Below are positions 1 through 8,249 of a stretch of DNA of 57,640 bases, piece after piece. The DNA comes from Streptomyces griseicoloratus (GTDB lineage Bacteria > Actinomycetota > Actinomycetes > Streptomycetales > Streptomycetaceae): positions 1 to 57,640 of the forward strand of contig NZ_JACVQF010000205.1 in assembly GCF_014534645.1 (NCBI RefSeq). The letters run 5' to 3'. Positions within the stretch are counted from its first letter, which is position 1. Every line of letters begins with the position of its first letter. The notes beneath the pieces were generated by a model. That model searched no databases. It saw only the letters and a program-made list of their open reading frames with translations, and was not told where the DNA came from. Position numbers and translations under genes: made by a program.

Positions 1-57
1 GACCGGGTCTACGTCGCCAACGGCAGCTCGGGCACGGTGGCGGTGATCCCCGTCTAG
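1..57 (+). CDS. C-terminal end of a YVTN-type beta-propeller protein (partial)
   Basis: Only the last 18 codons and a TAG stop are present. They read DRVYVANGSSGTVAVIPV, which has the YVAN/YVTN plus Gly-Thr-Val-Ala-Val-Ile pattern of the final blade of a YVTN-repeat beta-propeller. These proteins are usually secreted or surface proteins of unknown substrate. The gene begins left of the window, so signal peptide and blade number cannot be judged. Confidence 0.6.
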   Translation, partial: DRVYVANGSSGTVAVIPV

Positions 58-200
58 AACACGCCGCACGACAGGGACCGGACGGACCGGCTGCCGGCCG
101 CCGCACGTTTCCCCGGGCCTGCGGCCAGGCCCCGGGCGGCCACTGACGTGACACGTTGCGGCACCGGCCGTTTCACGGCCCCGCCGGGTGCGGTGCCCCC

Positions 201-236
201 GCGGGACCGGGCACGGCCGCGGGACCGGGCACGGCC
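201..236. repeat. Two tandem 18-bp direct repeats
   Basis: The unit gcgggaccgggcacggcc occurs twice head to tail. It lies between the end of the partial beta-propeller gene and the 3' end of the small secreted-protein gene. I see no protein or hairpin role. Confidence 0.7.
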
Positions 237-244
237 GCCTCACC

Positions 245-469
245 TCACGGCGGGGTACAGCCCGGCGGATCCCAGACGAGCGTGCCGTCCTCGCCGTAGT
301 GGTAGTCCGTGCAGGTCCCATGGGGCGCCGCGCTCGGCGACTGCACCGTGGCCGGCGTCGTACGAGGCACCGCCTCGGCGCCCGCCACGCCCGCCGTTCC
401 GGCGAGCAGCGCAGCAGCGCAGGACGCACCGGCAAGGTGCCGAAGGCGCCTATGGGCACGTATCGCCAT
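245..469 (-). CDS. Small secreted protein, function unknown
   Basis: It encodes about 74 residues. The N-terminus has an Arg-rich start (MAIRAHRRLRHLAG), a hydrophobic stretch (ASCAAALLAGTAGVAGA) and an Ala-x-Ala cleavage site, so it looks like a Sec signal peptide. The mature part is about 45 residues, has two cysteines (CTDYHYG and PPGC) that could form a disulfide, and ends in Pro-Pro. I chose the internal ATG at 469 because aagggagatcatc sits just upstream; an in-frame start at 508 would add 13 residues before the signal peptide. I do not recognise the family. Confidence 0.65.
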   Translation of the reverse strand: MAIRAHRRLRHLAGASCAAALLAGTAGVAGAEAVPRTTPATVQSPSAAPHGTCTDYHYGEDGTLVWDPPGCTPP

Positions 470-1019
470 GATGATCTCCCTTCGGGGGTGGATGAGTTGC
501 TTACCCACCAGCCTGAAAGGCCGGTCGTGACGGCGTCAACGGACCCGAAAGGCTTGTCACAGGATCGGGACATTCCATGGCATTCAGGATTTTCCGCAGG
601 TCTTCCCGGGCGGTCGGGAAGCCGTTTCCCGGCGGAGCGGCGGCCGGGCGGCCGCTGCACGCCCCTTGCGGACCGGGCATCGTGCGACGGTCCAAGTCCC
701 CGGCCGGCGGGCGGGGTTCGGCGGGGCCCTTCCGGGAGGGCCGGGTGGCCGGCGGCCCTCGGCGGGCTCGTGTCCCGGTGAGCCGCGCATGCGCCGGCGC
801 AGGCGGCCGGCCGTCACTGCGCGTCGGCGTACTGCGGCATGATGACCGTCATGGACACCGGGATACTCGCCGGCGTCCGGCAACGGCTTCTCGCCGGCCC
901 CCGCAAGCCCGGGTGCCGGAAGACCGTGCGGGGCAGGCCACCGGGATCCTCAGGGAGTTCGGTCCGGTCCATGCGGCCTCACCGGCGGGCGACGTCGCGT
1001 CCTGGCCGGCGGGAAGGTG
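470..1019. other. Gene-poor interval
   Basis: About 550 bases without a convincing gene. Reading frames here are GC-rich shadows with Arg/Pro/Gly-rich translations and no domain or good ribosome site. The left end holds the promoter and leader of the small secreted protein on the minus strand. I see no strong terminator or repeat. Confidence 0.5.
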
Positions 1020-1262
1020 TCACAGCCCGAGGGCGATGGCCAGCCGCATCAGTTCCGCCGTGCTGGTGACGTCGGACTTGGCCCGGATACGGCGCAGGTA
1101 GGCGTCGACGGTGTGCCGGGAGAGACCCATCCGGCGGGCCGTCTGGGCGTAGGTGCGCCCTGCGGCGATGTGCCGCAGGACCTCCCGCTCCCGCTCAGTC
1201 AGCGGGACGGGGACGGGGACGGGGGCTTCGGGGTCGGGATACGGCGTGGTCGTGGTGTTCAT
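1020..1262 (-). CDS. HTH-only LuxR-family regulator, copy 1
   Basis: An 80-residue protein made almost entirely of a LuxR/GerE DNA-binding domain: LTEREREVLRHIAAG, then GLSRHTVDAYLRRI as the recognition helix, ending TSTAELMRLAIALGL. There is no receiver, PAS or ligand domain, so it may bind DNA constitutively or need a partner. The first 20 residues are a Pro/Val-rich tail. It is a clear paralogue of the 76-residue protein at 42756-42986. Both genes have a similar hairpin upstream of the start codon. The ATG at 1262 is the only start that gives a compact HTH protein; longer frames upstream are GC-rich noise. Confidence 0.8.
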   Translation of the reverse strand: MNTTTTPYPDPEAPVPVPVPLTEREREVLRHIAAGRTYAQTARRMGLSRHTVDAYLRRIRAKSDVTSTAELMRLAIALGL

Positions 1263-1304
1263 GGGATGACGGGGGCTTTCGTCCGACGGGCCGGCTCGGT
1301 CGTC

Positions 1305-1328
1305 ACCGCTCGCACCCTCGAAAGCGGT
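1305..1328 (-). promoter_or_regulatory. Hairpin upstream of the HTH-only LuxR gene, copy 1
   Basis: On the plus strand a 6-bp stem ACCGCT/AGCGGT encloses the 12-base loop cgcaccctcgaa. It lies 42 bases upstream of the start codon. The paralogous gene at 42756-42986 has the same structure with a near-identical loop and compensating stem changes. This suggests a conserved 5' leader structure or a protein-binding site. Confidence 0.5.
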
Positions 1329-1659
1329 TGATACGCGCCGGATGTCGTTATTGGTGTCCTTCACGTGGAGGGCTCGGGATGCGGTTCCACGCCGGATGCA
1401 CTTTCTGAAGATTTTTCCGCGCCGTCTCGCCCCGTCTCGTTCCTCCTCGTTCCGCCCGCCCCGCCCCCGCCCGCCCGGGGCGGGGCGGGGCGGGGGTGTC
1501 TGCCGCCTGAGGGGTGGACGTCCGGCCTGGAGCCCTCGGGCGGCGTTGCGTTGGTGCTGCGTGCTTCGCAGGATCATGCTTGTCAGTAGAGCCCTGGCCG
1601 TGCAGGTCCCGTGGTGGGGACTGCGGGGAAAAGGATCTACGAGGGCGAGATGAGCGGCG
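1329..1659. other. Intergenic region before the phosphatase gene
   Basis: About 330 bases between the LuxR leader and the start of the large phosphatase. It contains a pyrimidine/purine-skewed stretch around 1430-1500 (ccccgcccccgcccgcccggggcgggg) that could fold, but no gene. Promoters for both divergent genes should lie here; none stands out. Confidence 0.4.
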
Positions 1660-4287
1660 ATGGAGCGACTTCCCCCACCTCTGGGTGAGCGGCACGACAG
1701 GGCGGACGACATCGGCGAGCCGGCGTACACGGCCGCGGCCACCGTCGATGCGCGGGGCATCGTGAGGGGGTGGAGCGAGGGGGCGCGGCGGCTGCTCGGC
1801 TACGAGCCCTCGCAGGTGGTGGGGCGCCCCGCCGCCCGCCTCCTCGCCGACGCCCCCGACACCCCCGGCGCCCGCCTGCTCGCCGGCGCCCTCGACGCGC
1901 CCGACACCCCCGGCGTCCTCGACGCGCCCGACACCCCCGGTGCCCCTGGCGCGCCCGGCGCACTCGACGCGCCCGGTGTGTCCGGTGTGCCGGGCGGGGG
2001 CGTGCGGGGGGATCGGCCCGGGCGGGACAGGTGGAGCGGCAGCGTGGCGGTGCGGCACCGGGACGGCAGCCGGCTGCGGCTGCGGCTGCTCGCCAACCGG
2101 CGCACGCACGGCGGGCAGGGCGGCGAGTGGCTCGTGGTGTCCGCCGTGGCTCCCCGGCCCGCAGGGCCCGGGCAGGAGGCCGGGCCCGGCGGGCGCGGGC
2201 AGGAGGCCGGGCCCGGCGGGCGCGGGGTGGGGGAGGCGCCGCTGGGGGAGTGGGCGTTCATCCAGTCGCCGTGTGCTCTGGCGGTCTTCGGCACGGATCT
2301 GCGGCTGGTGCGGGCGAACGCCGCCATGGAGCGTGTTCTCGGGTTCGCGGAGGCCGAGATGCGCGGGCTGTGTCTGCCGGAGATCGCGCCGCATCCCGTG
2401 AGCGAGGACGCCGACCGCAGGATGCGCCTGGTGGTGAAGACCGGCGAGCCGCAGTATCTGCAGGCCGGCATCCGTCCCGCGGCGCCGCCGGGCCCGCAGC
2501 ACGGCCGGCCTGCCTCGCTGGCCCCGATGAAGGATTCCGGCGGCCGGGTGCGCGCCGTGTGCCTGGCCACGCACCACGGGGTGCAGGAGCCGCCCGCCCG
2601 GCAGCACACGACGCTGCTGAAGGACGCCGGCGCCCGCATCGGCACCACCTCGGACATCTCACGCACCGCGCAGGAACTGGCCGACGCCGCCGTCCCCCGT
2701 CTCGCCGACTTCACCGTCGTCGACCTGCTTGACGTCCCCACCGGCGGCGAGGTGCCCTCCGCCCCGCCGGCCGCGGTCGTCACCCTGCGCCGCACCGCGG
2801 TGCGCTCGGTCCTCGACTCCCACCCCGAATCGGTGGCCGCGGCGGGCGAGACGACCGCCTACCCGGCACTGTCACCCGTGGCCGAGTGCCTGGCCCGGGG
2901 CCGTGGCGCCCTGCACACGACGGCCGACGCCGCCGTCGCCCGGTGGGCGGGCGAGGACCCCCAGGCCGCCCGGCTGCGCGAGGTGGGCACGCACTCACTG
3001 ATGGTGGTGCCGATGCGCACCCGGGACATCACGGTCGGCGTGGCCCTCTTCGGCCGCCACCGCAGCCCGGAGCGCTTCACGCCGGAGGACCTGTGGCTCG
3101 CCGAGCAGCTCACGGCCCGGGCGGCCGCCGGCATCCACGACGCCGGGCGGCACATCCGCGAACGCACCACCACCATGACCCTGCAGCGCAGCCTGCTCCC
3201 GCAGACACTGCCCGACCAGGCGGCCCTCGAGATCGCCTCCCGCTACCTGCCCGCCGACAGCCGGGCCGGCGTGGGCGGCGACTGGTTCGACGTGATCCCG
3301 CTGTCCGGCGCGCGGGTGGCCCTCGTGGTGGGCGATGTGGTCGGCCACGGCATCCGCGCCTCGGCCACCATGGGCCGGCTGCGCACCGCGGTGCGGACCC
3401 TGGCCGACGTCGACCTGCCGCCCGACGAACTGCTCACCCACCTCGACGACCTCGTCATCCGCCTGTCCACCGACGTGGCCGTCACGGGCGGCGACGCCGA
3501 GACCGCCGGGGGCATCGGCACCACCTGCCTGTATGCGGTCTACGACCCGGTCTCCCGCCGCTGCACCCTCGCCCGGGCCGGCCACCCCCCGCCCGCCGTG
3601 GTCACCCCGGACGGCGCCGTGTACCTCCTCGACGTCCCGGCCGGCCCGCCGCTGGGCCTGGGCGGCCTGCCGTTCGAGACCAGCGAGACCGAACTGCCCG
3701 AAGGCAGCCTCCTCGCCCTGTACACCGACGGTCTGCTCGAAGTCCGCGACCGTGACATCGACGACGCCCTGGACAAGATGTTCGCCGCCGTCGCCCGGCC
3801 CGCCCAGAGCCCGGAGTCGGTCTGCGACCAGGTCCTCGCGGACCTGCTGACCCACCGCCCGGACGACGACATCGCCCTGCTCATCGCCCGCACCCGGGCC
3901 CTCGACTCCGACCGGGTCGCCGCCTGGGACCTGTCCAGCGACCCCGCCGACGTCGCCCGGGCCCGCCAGCTGGCCACCGGCCGGCTGGCCGACTGGGGAC
4001 TCACCGAGGCCGTCTTCGTCGCCGAACTGATGGTCAGCGAACTCGTCACCAACGCCATCCGCTACGGCCGGCCGCCCATCCAGCTCCGGCTCATCCACGA
4101 GAACAGCACCCTCATCTGCGAAGTCTCCGACTCCTCCAGCACCACCCCGCACATGCGGCGGGCCCGGATCTTCGACGAAGGAGGCCGCGGCCTGCTGCTG
4201 GTCGCCCAGCTCGCCCGCCGCTGGGGCACCCGGCACTCCCTCGTCGGCAAGACCGTGTGGGCCGAACAGTCCCTGACCGGCAGCTGA
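1660..4287 (+). CDS. Multidomain PAS-PAS-GAF-SpoIIE phosphatase with a HATPase anti-sigma kinase domain
   Basis: An 875-residue cytosolic signalling protein. Domains in order: a degenerate PAS (about 20-130), a second PAS (197-300), a GAF (339-500), a PP2C/SpoIIE phosphatase (506-745) and a C-terminal HATPase_c domain of the RsbW/SpoIIAB type (757-870). Phosphatase metal motifs are present: GGDWFDV, GDVVGHG, LYTDGLLE and DDDIALL. The kinase domain has the N-box SELVTNAIRYG and the G-box GGRGLLLV. Such proteins control sigma-factor partner switching in Streptomyces by dephosphorylating anti-anti-sigma factors and binding sigma or its antagonist. The first PAS is interrupted by an Ala-Pro-Asp-Thr-Gly repeat at about 62-110, and residues near 170-190 contain two copies of GQEAGPGGR. 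No partner gene is adjacent. Confidence 0.85.
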   Translation: MERLPPPLGERHDRADDIGEPAYTAAATVDARGIVRGWSEGARRLLGYEPSQVVGRPAARLLADAPDTPGARLLAGALDAPDTPGVLDAPDTPGAPGAPGALDAPGVSGVPGGGVRGDRPGRDRWSGSVAVRHRDGSRLRLRLLANRRTHGGQGGEWLVVSAVAPRPAGPGQEAGPGGRGQEAGPGGRGVGEAPLGEWAFIQSPCALAVFGTDLRLVRANAAMERVLGFAEAEMRGLCLPEIAPHPVSEDADRRMRLVVKTGEPQYLQAGIRPAAPPGPQHGRPASLAPMKDSGGRVRAVCLATHHGVQEPPARQHTTLLKDAGARIGTTSDISRTAQELADAAVPRLADFTVVDLLDVPTGGEVPSAPPAAVVTLRRTAVRSVLDSHPESVAAAGETTAYPALSPVAECLARGRGALHTTADAAVARWAGEDPQAARLREVGTHSLMVVPMRTRDITVGVALFGRHRSPERFTPEDLWLAEQLTARAAAGIHDAGRHIRERTTTMTLQRSLLPQTLPDQAALEIASRYLPADSRAGVGGDWFDVIPLSGARVALVVGDVVGHGIRASATMGRLRTAVRTLADVDLPPDELLTHLDDLVIRLSTDVAVTGGDAETAGGIGTTCLYAVYDPVSRRCTLARAGHPPPAVVTPDGAVYLLDVPAGPPLGLGGLPFETSETELPEGSLLALYTDGLLEVRDRDIDDALDKMFAAVARPAQSPESVCDQVLADLLTHRPDDDIALLIARTRALDSDRVAAWDLSSDPADVARARQLATGRLADWGLTEAVFVAELMVSELVTNAIRYGRPPIQLRLIHENSTLICEVSDSSSTTPHMRRARIFDEGGRGLLLVAQLARRWGTRHSLVGKTVWAEQSLTGS
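1846..1978. repeat. In-frame degenerate repeats encoding DAPDTPG units
   Basis: Short GC-rich units around gacgcgcccgacacccccgg recur several times inside the first PAS domain of the phosphatase and encode variants of LDAPDTPG. They keep the reading frame and look like slipped-strand expansions. Confidence 0.7.
2170..2223. repeat. Two tandem 27-bp in-frame repeats
   Basis: The unit gggcaggaggccgggcccgg plus cgggcgc occurs twice, encoding GQEAGPGGR twice in the linker before the second PAS domain. Confidence 0.75.
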
Positions 4288-4390
4288 GCAGGAACAGAGG
4301 AACCGAGCAGGAACCGAGCAGGAGCCGAGCAGGAACTGAGCGGGAGCCGAGCGGGAGCTGAGGACCGAGGGGGAACCGAGCGGGCGTCGA
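4286..4390. repeat. Tandem 11-bp degenerate repeats after the phosphatase gene
   Basis: About eight or nine units of the form gagcaggaacc or gagcgggagcc follow the phosphatase stop codon. They are non-coding and strongly purine-biased on the plus strand. I see no hairpin. Confidence 0.7.
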
Positions 4391-4517
4391 GCGCCGGGCC
4401 CGGCCCGCGCGGCCATGCCCCGTCAGGCTCACAACGGCCTCAACTGCCCCCCAGCCGCCCACGACTCCTTCTAGGCTGGCCTTCCCCGACCTCCGGGAGA
4501 AGGCGAGAGGGGTCCTC

Positions 4518-5177
4518 ATGGCGGCAGGCCCGGAAGCAACCGTCGTCGCGAAGGCCGCGGGCACCGTGCTGCGCGGACTGTCGGAGCGCGCCACCGCGAC
4601 ACCGGCATGGCCCGGCATGCACGAAGCGCTGCTGGAGCTCCACGAGATCCTCGACGACTGGTGCCAGGCCGCGCAGAGGACCGGCGAAGCACTGGAGCGG
4701 CTCAGGTCCCAGCACCTGACCCGCAGTTACGTCGCCTACATGGCCGGCGTGGGCAACGGCGGCGGCCGTTCGGTGCGCTTCCTCGGGATCCCCCTGCGAC
4801 AGGGATACATCGAGACCGCACAGCGCGACATCAGAGCGATCATGGAACCCCCCGCCCCTGTGGCACAGCGCTGGAGCCCGGCCCGGCGCCGCCAGGCAGC
4901 CCGGCGTACGCTGCGCAGACTGATGGGCATCTACTGCCCCGACCTGCTGGAGAGCTTCCACCGCGCAGTGGAAGGCCGCGTCGACTGGGTGACGCGCCAC
5001 CGCCACGACATCGACCACGCCCTCACACACGGACTGCAGCCCGGCACCCTGGCGGACATGATCCGCGAAGCCACGCGGACGACCACGGCGCTGGCCTCGG
5101 CACGCGACGACATCAAGCGTCTGATCCTGGAGCGCTACCCGATGGGCACCGCGACCGCAGGAGGGGACACGGCCTGA
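4518..5177 (+). CDS. Conserved-looking protein of unknown function
   Basis: A 219-residue soluble protein preceded by a good ribosome site (gggagaaggcgagaggggtcctc, then ATG). The sequence is rich in Ala, Arg and Leu and looks mostly helical: MHEALLELHEILDDWCQAAQ near residue 35, then a Gly-rich segment (YMAGVGNGGGRSVRF) and a basic region (RRRQAARRTLRRL). I see no signal peptide, membrane segment or catalytic motif, and I do not recognise a family. It may be a single-gene unit: the phosphatase upstream ends 230 bases earlier with repeats in between, and 80 bp of tandem repeats follow. Confidence 0.65.
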   Translation: MAAGPEATVVAKAAGTVLRGLSERATATPAWPGMHEALLELHEILDDWCQAAQRTGEALERLRSQHLTRSYVAYMAGVGNGGGRSVRFLGIPLRQGYIETAQRDIRAIMEPPAPVAQRWSPARRRQAARRTLRRLMGIYCPDLLESFHRAVEGRVDWVTRHRHDIDHALTHGLQPGTLADMIREATRTTTALASARDDIKRLILERYPMGTATAGGDTA

Positions 5178-5200
5178 GCCCGCACCGGGCCCGGCCACCG

Positions 5201-5280
5201 CACGGCGCCCGCCACCGCGGGACGGCGCCCGCCACCGCGGGACGGCGCCCGCCACCGCGGAACGGCGCCCGCCACCGCGG
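5201..5280. repeat. Four perfect-length 20-bp tandem repeats
   Basis: The unit gacggcgcccgccaccgcgg occurs four times in a row (5201, 5221, 5241, 5261); only the first base of the unit varies (c, g, g, a). It lies directly after the unknown gene at 4518-5177. There are no spacers, so it is a minisatellite and not a CRISPR array. Confidence 0.9.
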
Positions 5281-5705
5281 GCGCGGGCCCGAGCGGTGAC
5301 CGCCTCCAGCCGGTCCCGGCGCCCCTGCCCCGGCCGGCCTGCACCGTCGGCCCCGCCGCGACCGGCCTGCACCGCCCCGGCCGGCCTGCACCGTCGGCCC
5401 GCCGCGGCCGCCACGCCCTGCCCCGCCGCGGCCGCCCTGCCCCGCCCCGGCCTGCGCCGTCGCCCCGCCGCGGCCGGCCTGCACCGTCCGCTGCGGCCTC
5501 ACGGCGCCCCGGCCCGGACGGCCTCGGTGTGCCGGCCGCTGTTCACGTCCGGCGGCAGCGGGCCCGGCCGGCCCGGACCGCAGCCGGAATCCTCCTCCCG
5601 CGCAGGGCCACGGGAAACGGCAGACAACAGCACAGCTCCGCCGGGCCGCCGCCGTGGCCGGCCGGCCTCCCGCCCCGCGCCGGCGGGGCGCGGTTCAGGC
5701 GGCTC
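5281..5705. other. Low-complexity GC-rich interval
   Basis: About 425 bases with recurring short motifs (ccggcctgcaccg, ccccgccgcggcc) between 5325 and 5490. No gene is supported. The right part should hold the end of transcription of the GntR gene on the minus strand. Confidence 0.5.
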
Positions 5706-6413
5706 TCACCGGTCCGAGGGGGCGGAGCCGCCGGTCAGGACGGCCGCGGTCCGGGTGAGGTGCCGGATCAGCACCTCGGCCGCGGTGTCGGCGTCGCGGG
5801 CCAGCACCGCCTCCTCCAGCAGGCGGTGTTCCTCGGCCCCGTCGCGGCCGGGGTTGCGGTGCGCCGACCAGCGGCGGGCCAGTTCACTCGCGGTCCACAG
5901 CCGGTCGAAGGTCTCCAGCAGGACGGGATTGCCGCACCCCTCCAGCAGGGTGCGGTGGAAGTCCCGGTGGGCCTTTGACCACGCGCTGCTGTAGTACTCG
6001 CCCTCCTCCGGCACGTACGCCGGGGTGCGGGCCAGGCGGTGGTGGGCGGCCCGTACCCGGGCCTCCCAGTCGACGTCGCCGCGCTCGACGGACATGCGCA
6101 GCACGACCGGTTCGATGGTCCGGCGGGCCTCGGCGATCTCCTGCCAGCGGCGGTCGGAGAAGGCCGGCACGGCGAAACCCCGGTTGGGCAGCCGGTCGGC
6201 GAGGCCCTCGCCGACCACCCGCACCAGCGCCTCCCGCACGACGGCCAGGCTCACGCCCTGCTGCTTGGCGATGTCCTGCGGTTTGAGCGCGTCACCGGGG
6301 GCGTAGTCGCCGCGCATGATCGCATCCCGCAGGCGTGCGTAGACCTGCTCGGAGAGCATCTGCTTGCCCGCCGGGGCCGTGGCCGGGGCCGGGGTGGGGA
6401 CCGTCTGAGTCAT
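5706..6413 (-). CDS. GntR-family (FadR/FCD) transcriptional regulator
   Basis: A 235-residue repressor-like protein. Residues 18-85 form the GntR winged helix (LSEQVYARLRDAIMRGDYAPGDALKP, then VSLAVVREALVRV and GLADRLPNRGFAV). The rest is an all-helical FCD effector domain with the expected Glu/His-rich helices (YYSSAWSKAHRDFHRTLLEG and EEHRLLEEAV), which in this family bind a metal and a carboxylate ligand. It is divergent from the PEBP-family gene at 6589, with a 14-bp perfect palindrome between them. Autoregulation and control of the PEBP gene are inferred from that layout. Confidence 0.85.
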   Translation of the reverse strand: MTQTVPTPAPATAPAGKQMLSEQVYARLRDAIMRGDYAPGDALKPQDIAKQQGVSLAVVREALVRVVGEGLADRLPNRGFAVPAFSDRRWQEIAEARRTIEPVVLRMSVERGDVDWEARVRAAHHRLARTPAYVPEEGEYYSSAWSKAHRDFHRTLLEGCGNPVLLETFDRLWTASELARRWSAHRNPGRDGAEEHRLLEEAVLARDADTAAEVLIRHLTRTAAVLTGGSAPSDR

Positions 6414-6437
6414 GCCCCCACCATAGACGACCCGGCA

Positions 6438-6451
6438 GATAATCGATTATC
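6438..6451. promoter_or_regulatory. Perfect 14-bp palindrome, probable GntR operator
   Basis: GATAATCGATTATC is its own reverse complement. It lies 24 bases upstream of the GntR start and is strikingly AT-rich for this genome. GntR/FCD proteins bind such short palindromes. Confidence 0.6.
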
Positions 6452-6588
6452 CGTGGTACTGTCGATTCAGTGGTCGGGTGGGTGACGACGGCGCGGGCTG
6501 CGCAGCGGCCTCGATGCTGCGATCCGCCCGCCGCATGCGACCGACCCCGGCCGCCCCTGTCCGGCACTGCCTGAAAGGCAACGACACG

Positions 6589-7122
6589 ATGCACGCCAAC
6601 GACCCCTTCGCCCGCCTCCCCGAGGCGGCGTCCTTCACCGTCACCAGCACCACCGTCACCGACGGCGCCCCCTGGCCGCCCGAGCAGTTCGCCTCCGGCG
6701 TCCCCGGCGGCAGGGACGTCTCCCCGCAGTTGTCCTGGAGCGGCGCCCCGGCGGGCACCAAGAGCTACGCCGTCACCGTCTACGACCCCGACGCCCCCAC
6801 GGGGTCCGGGTTCTGGCACTGGGCGGTCGCCGGCATTCCCGCCACGGTCACCGAGCTGCCCGAGGGCGCCGGCGACGACACCGGCTCGGGCCTGCCCGAG
6901 GGCGCCTTCCAGCTGCCCGGCGACACCCGCGCGGCCCGCTTCATCGGCGCCGCCCCGCCCCCCGGACACGGCCCGCACCGCTACTTCGTCGTGGTCCACG
7001 CCCTCGACGTCGCCTCCCTCGGCGTCCCGGCCGACGCCACCCCGGCCGTCCTCGGCTTCGCCATGTCCGGCCACACCCTCGGCCGCGCGGTGCTGACCGC
7101 CACCGCCGAGACCCCCGCCTGA
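6589..7122 (+). CDS. PEBP-family protein (YbhB/YbcL type)
   Basis: A 177-residue soluble protein of the phosphatidylethanolamine-binding/Raf-kinase-inhibitor-like fold. Family motifs are visible: an N-terminal [11 protein letters not shown] strand, [20 protein letters not shown], the YDPDAP loop, FWHWAV with its ligand-pocket residues, and [18 protein letters not shown]. Bacterial members have no firmly known substrate. I start at ATG 6589, preceded by ctgaaagg; an in-frame upstream GTG would add 37 residues lacking family similarity. Eight bases separate the stop from the iron-repressor gene, so the two are probably cotranscribed. The promoter lies beside the palindrome at 6438. Confidence 0.85.
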   Translation: MHANDPFARLPEAASFTVTSTTVTDGAPWPPEQFASGVPGGRDVSPQLSWSGAPAGTKSYAVTVYDPDAPTGSGFWHWAVAGIPATVTELPEGAGDDTGSGLPEGAFQLPGDTRAARFIGAAPPPGHGPHRYFVVVHALDVASLGVPADATPAVLGFAMSGHTLGRAVLTATAETPA

Positions 7123-7130
7123 CGAGCGGC

Positions 7131-7823
7131 ATGTCCCACCTCATCGACACCACGCAGATGTATCTGCGCACCGTCCTGGAGCTCGAGGAGGAAGGCGTGG
7201 TCCCGCTGCGCGCCCGCATCGCCGAGCGCCTGGACCAGAGCGGTCCCACCGTCAGCCAGACCGTGGCCCGCATGGAACGTGACGGTCTGCTGCACGTCGC
7301 GGGCGACCGGCGCCTGGAGCTGACGCAGGAGGGCCGGCGTGCCGCCACCCGGGTGATGCGCAAGCACCGGCTCGCGGAGTGCCTGCTCGTCGATGTGATC
7401 GGGCTGGAGTGGGAGCAGGTCCACGCCGAAGCCTGCCGCTGGGAGCACGTGATGAGCGAGGCCGTCGAACGCCGCCTCTTCGCGCTGCTGCGGCACCCGG
7501 CCCGCTCCCCTTACGGCAACCCGATCCCCGGCCTGGAGGAACTCGGCGGCGCACGGACGGCGGACCTGCTCCCCGACGACACCGCGGTCAGTCTCAAGGA
7601 CCTGCGGCCCGGGCCGGACGGCACACGCGTCACCGTGCGGCGCATCGGGGAACCGGCCCAGACCGACTCCCGGCTGATGCACGCCCTGCGGCACGCCGGG
7701 GTGCGGCCGGGCGCGGTCGTCACCGTGACGCCGTCGCCCGGCGGCGTCACGGTCGCCGCCGCCGGCAGGGCGGCCGAACTCCCCGCGCAGAGCGCCGCGC
7801 ACGTCTTCGTGGCCACGCCCTGA
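7131..7823 (+). CDS. ideR: DtxR/IdeR-type iron-dependent repressor
   Basis: A 230-residue metalloregulator very close to IdeR/DmdR1. The N-terminal winged helix (LRARIAERLDQSGPTVSQTV) reads DNA iron boxes, the middle domain dimerises and the C-terminal SH3-like domain is present (KDLRPGPDGTRVTVRRI). All metal ligands expected from DtxR numbering are visible: Met10, Cys102, Glu105 and His106 at the primary site, His79, Glu83 and His98 at the ancillary site. With Fe(II) it should repress siderophore and iron-uptake genes. It sits 8 bases behind the PEBP gene and is followed by a strong hairpin terminator. It could be a second DmdR-type paralogue rather than the main regulator. Confidence 0.93.
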   Translation: MSHLIDTTQMYLRTVLELEEEGVVPLRARIAERLDQSGPTVSQTVARMERDGLLHVAGDRRLELTQEGRRAATRVMRKHRLAECLLVDVIGLEWEQVHAEACRWEHVMSEAVERRLFALLRHPARSPYGNPIPGLEELGGARTADLLPDDTAVSLKDLRPGPDGTRVTVRRIGEPAQTDSRLMHALRHAGVRPGAVVTVTPSPGGVTVAAAGRAAELPAQSAAHVFVATP

Positions 7824-7829
7824 CCCCAC

Positions 7830-7859
7830 CCGGGGCGCCGCCCCTCCCCGGCGCCCCGG
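7830..7859 (+). terminator. Hairpin terminator after the iron repressor gene
   Basis: A perfect 11-bp stem (ccggggcgccg pairing with cggcgccccgg) with an 8-base loop begins 6 bases after the stop. There is no T-run, as is common in Streptomyces. Confidence 0.7.
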
Positions 7860-8249
7860 GCCACGCCCCGCCCGCCACGGCCGTGATGCCGGCGCCCGGC
7901 CTCCCACCGCGCATCCCGCCGCACCGCATCCCGCCGCAGCGCCCGTGACCGCGGGCGGCCCCAAAGCCGACGGGCTCGGTCCGGTGGTGCGGGTGAGGAG
8001 GCCGCCGGGCGTGCGGTGACCCGGCCGGTCATGGCGGGCCGGAGCCGGGCCGACCGGTGCAGCGGCGGCGGGGAGGGCGCGACACCGGCGTGTGCATGGG
8101 CAGGCCGCCTGCGGCCCCGCCCGGGCGCAACGGGACCCTGGTCCCCGCCCGGCCGCAAGGGGCACCGGGGCGGCCGGCGGCCTCCCCTCCTTGCCGGCCC
8201 TCCTGCGGCGGGCCGGCAAGGACCTTGCGGCCCTCGGCGCGGCCGGCGG
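7860..8249. other. Gene-poor interval
   Basis: About 390 bases between the terminator of the iron-repressor gene and the 3' end of a TetR gene. Only shadow frames are present and I see no repeat or promoter of note. Confidence 0.5.

Noticed and set aside
5201-5280. CRISPR array
   Set aside because: Repeats are head to tail with no spacers and no cas genes are near.
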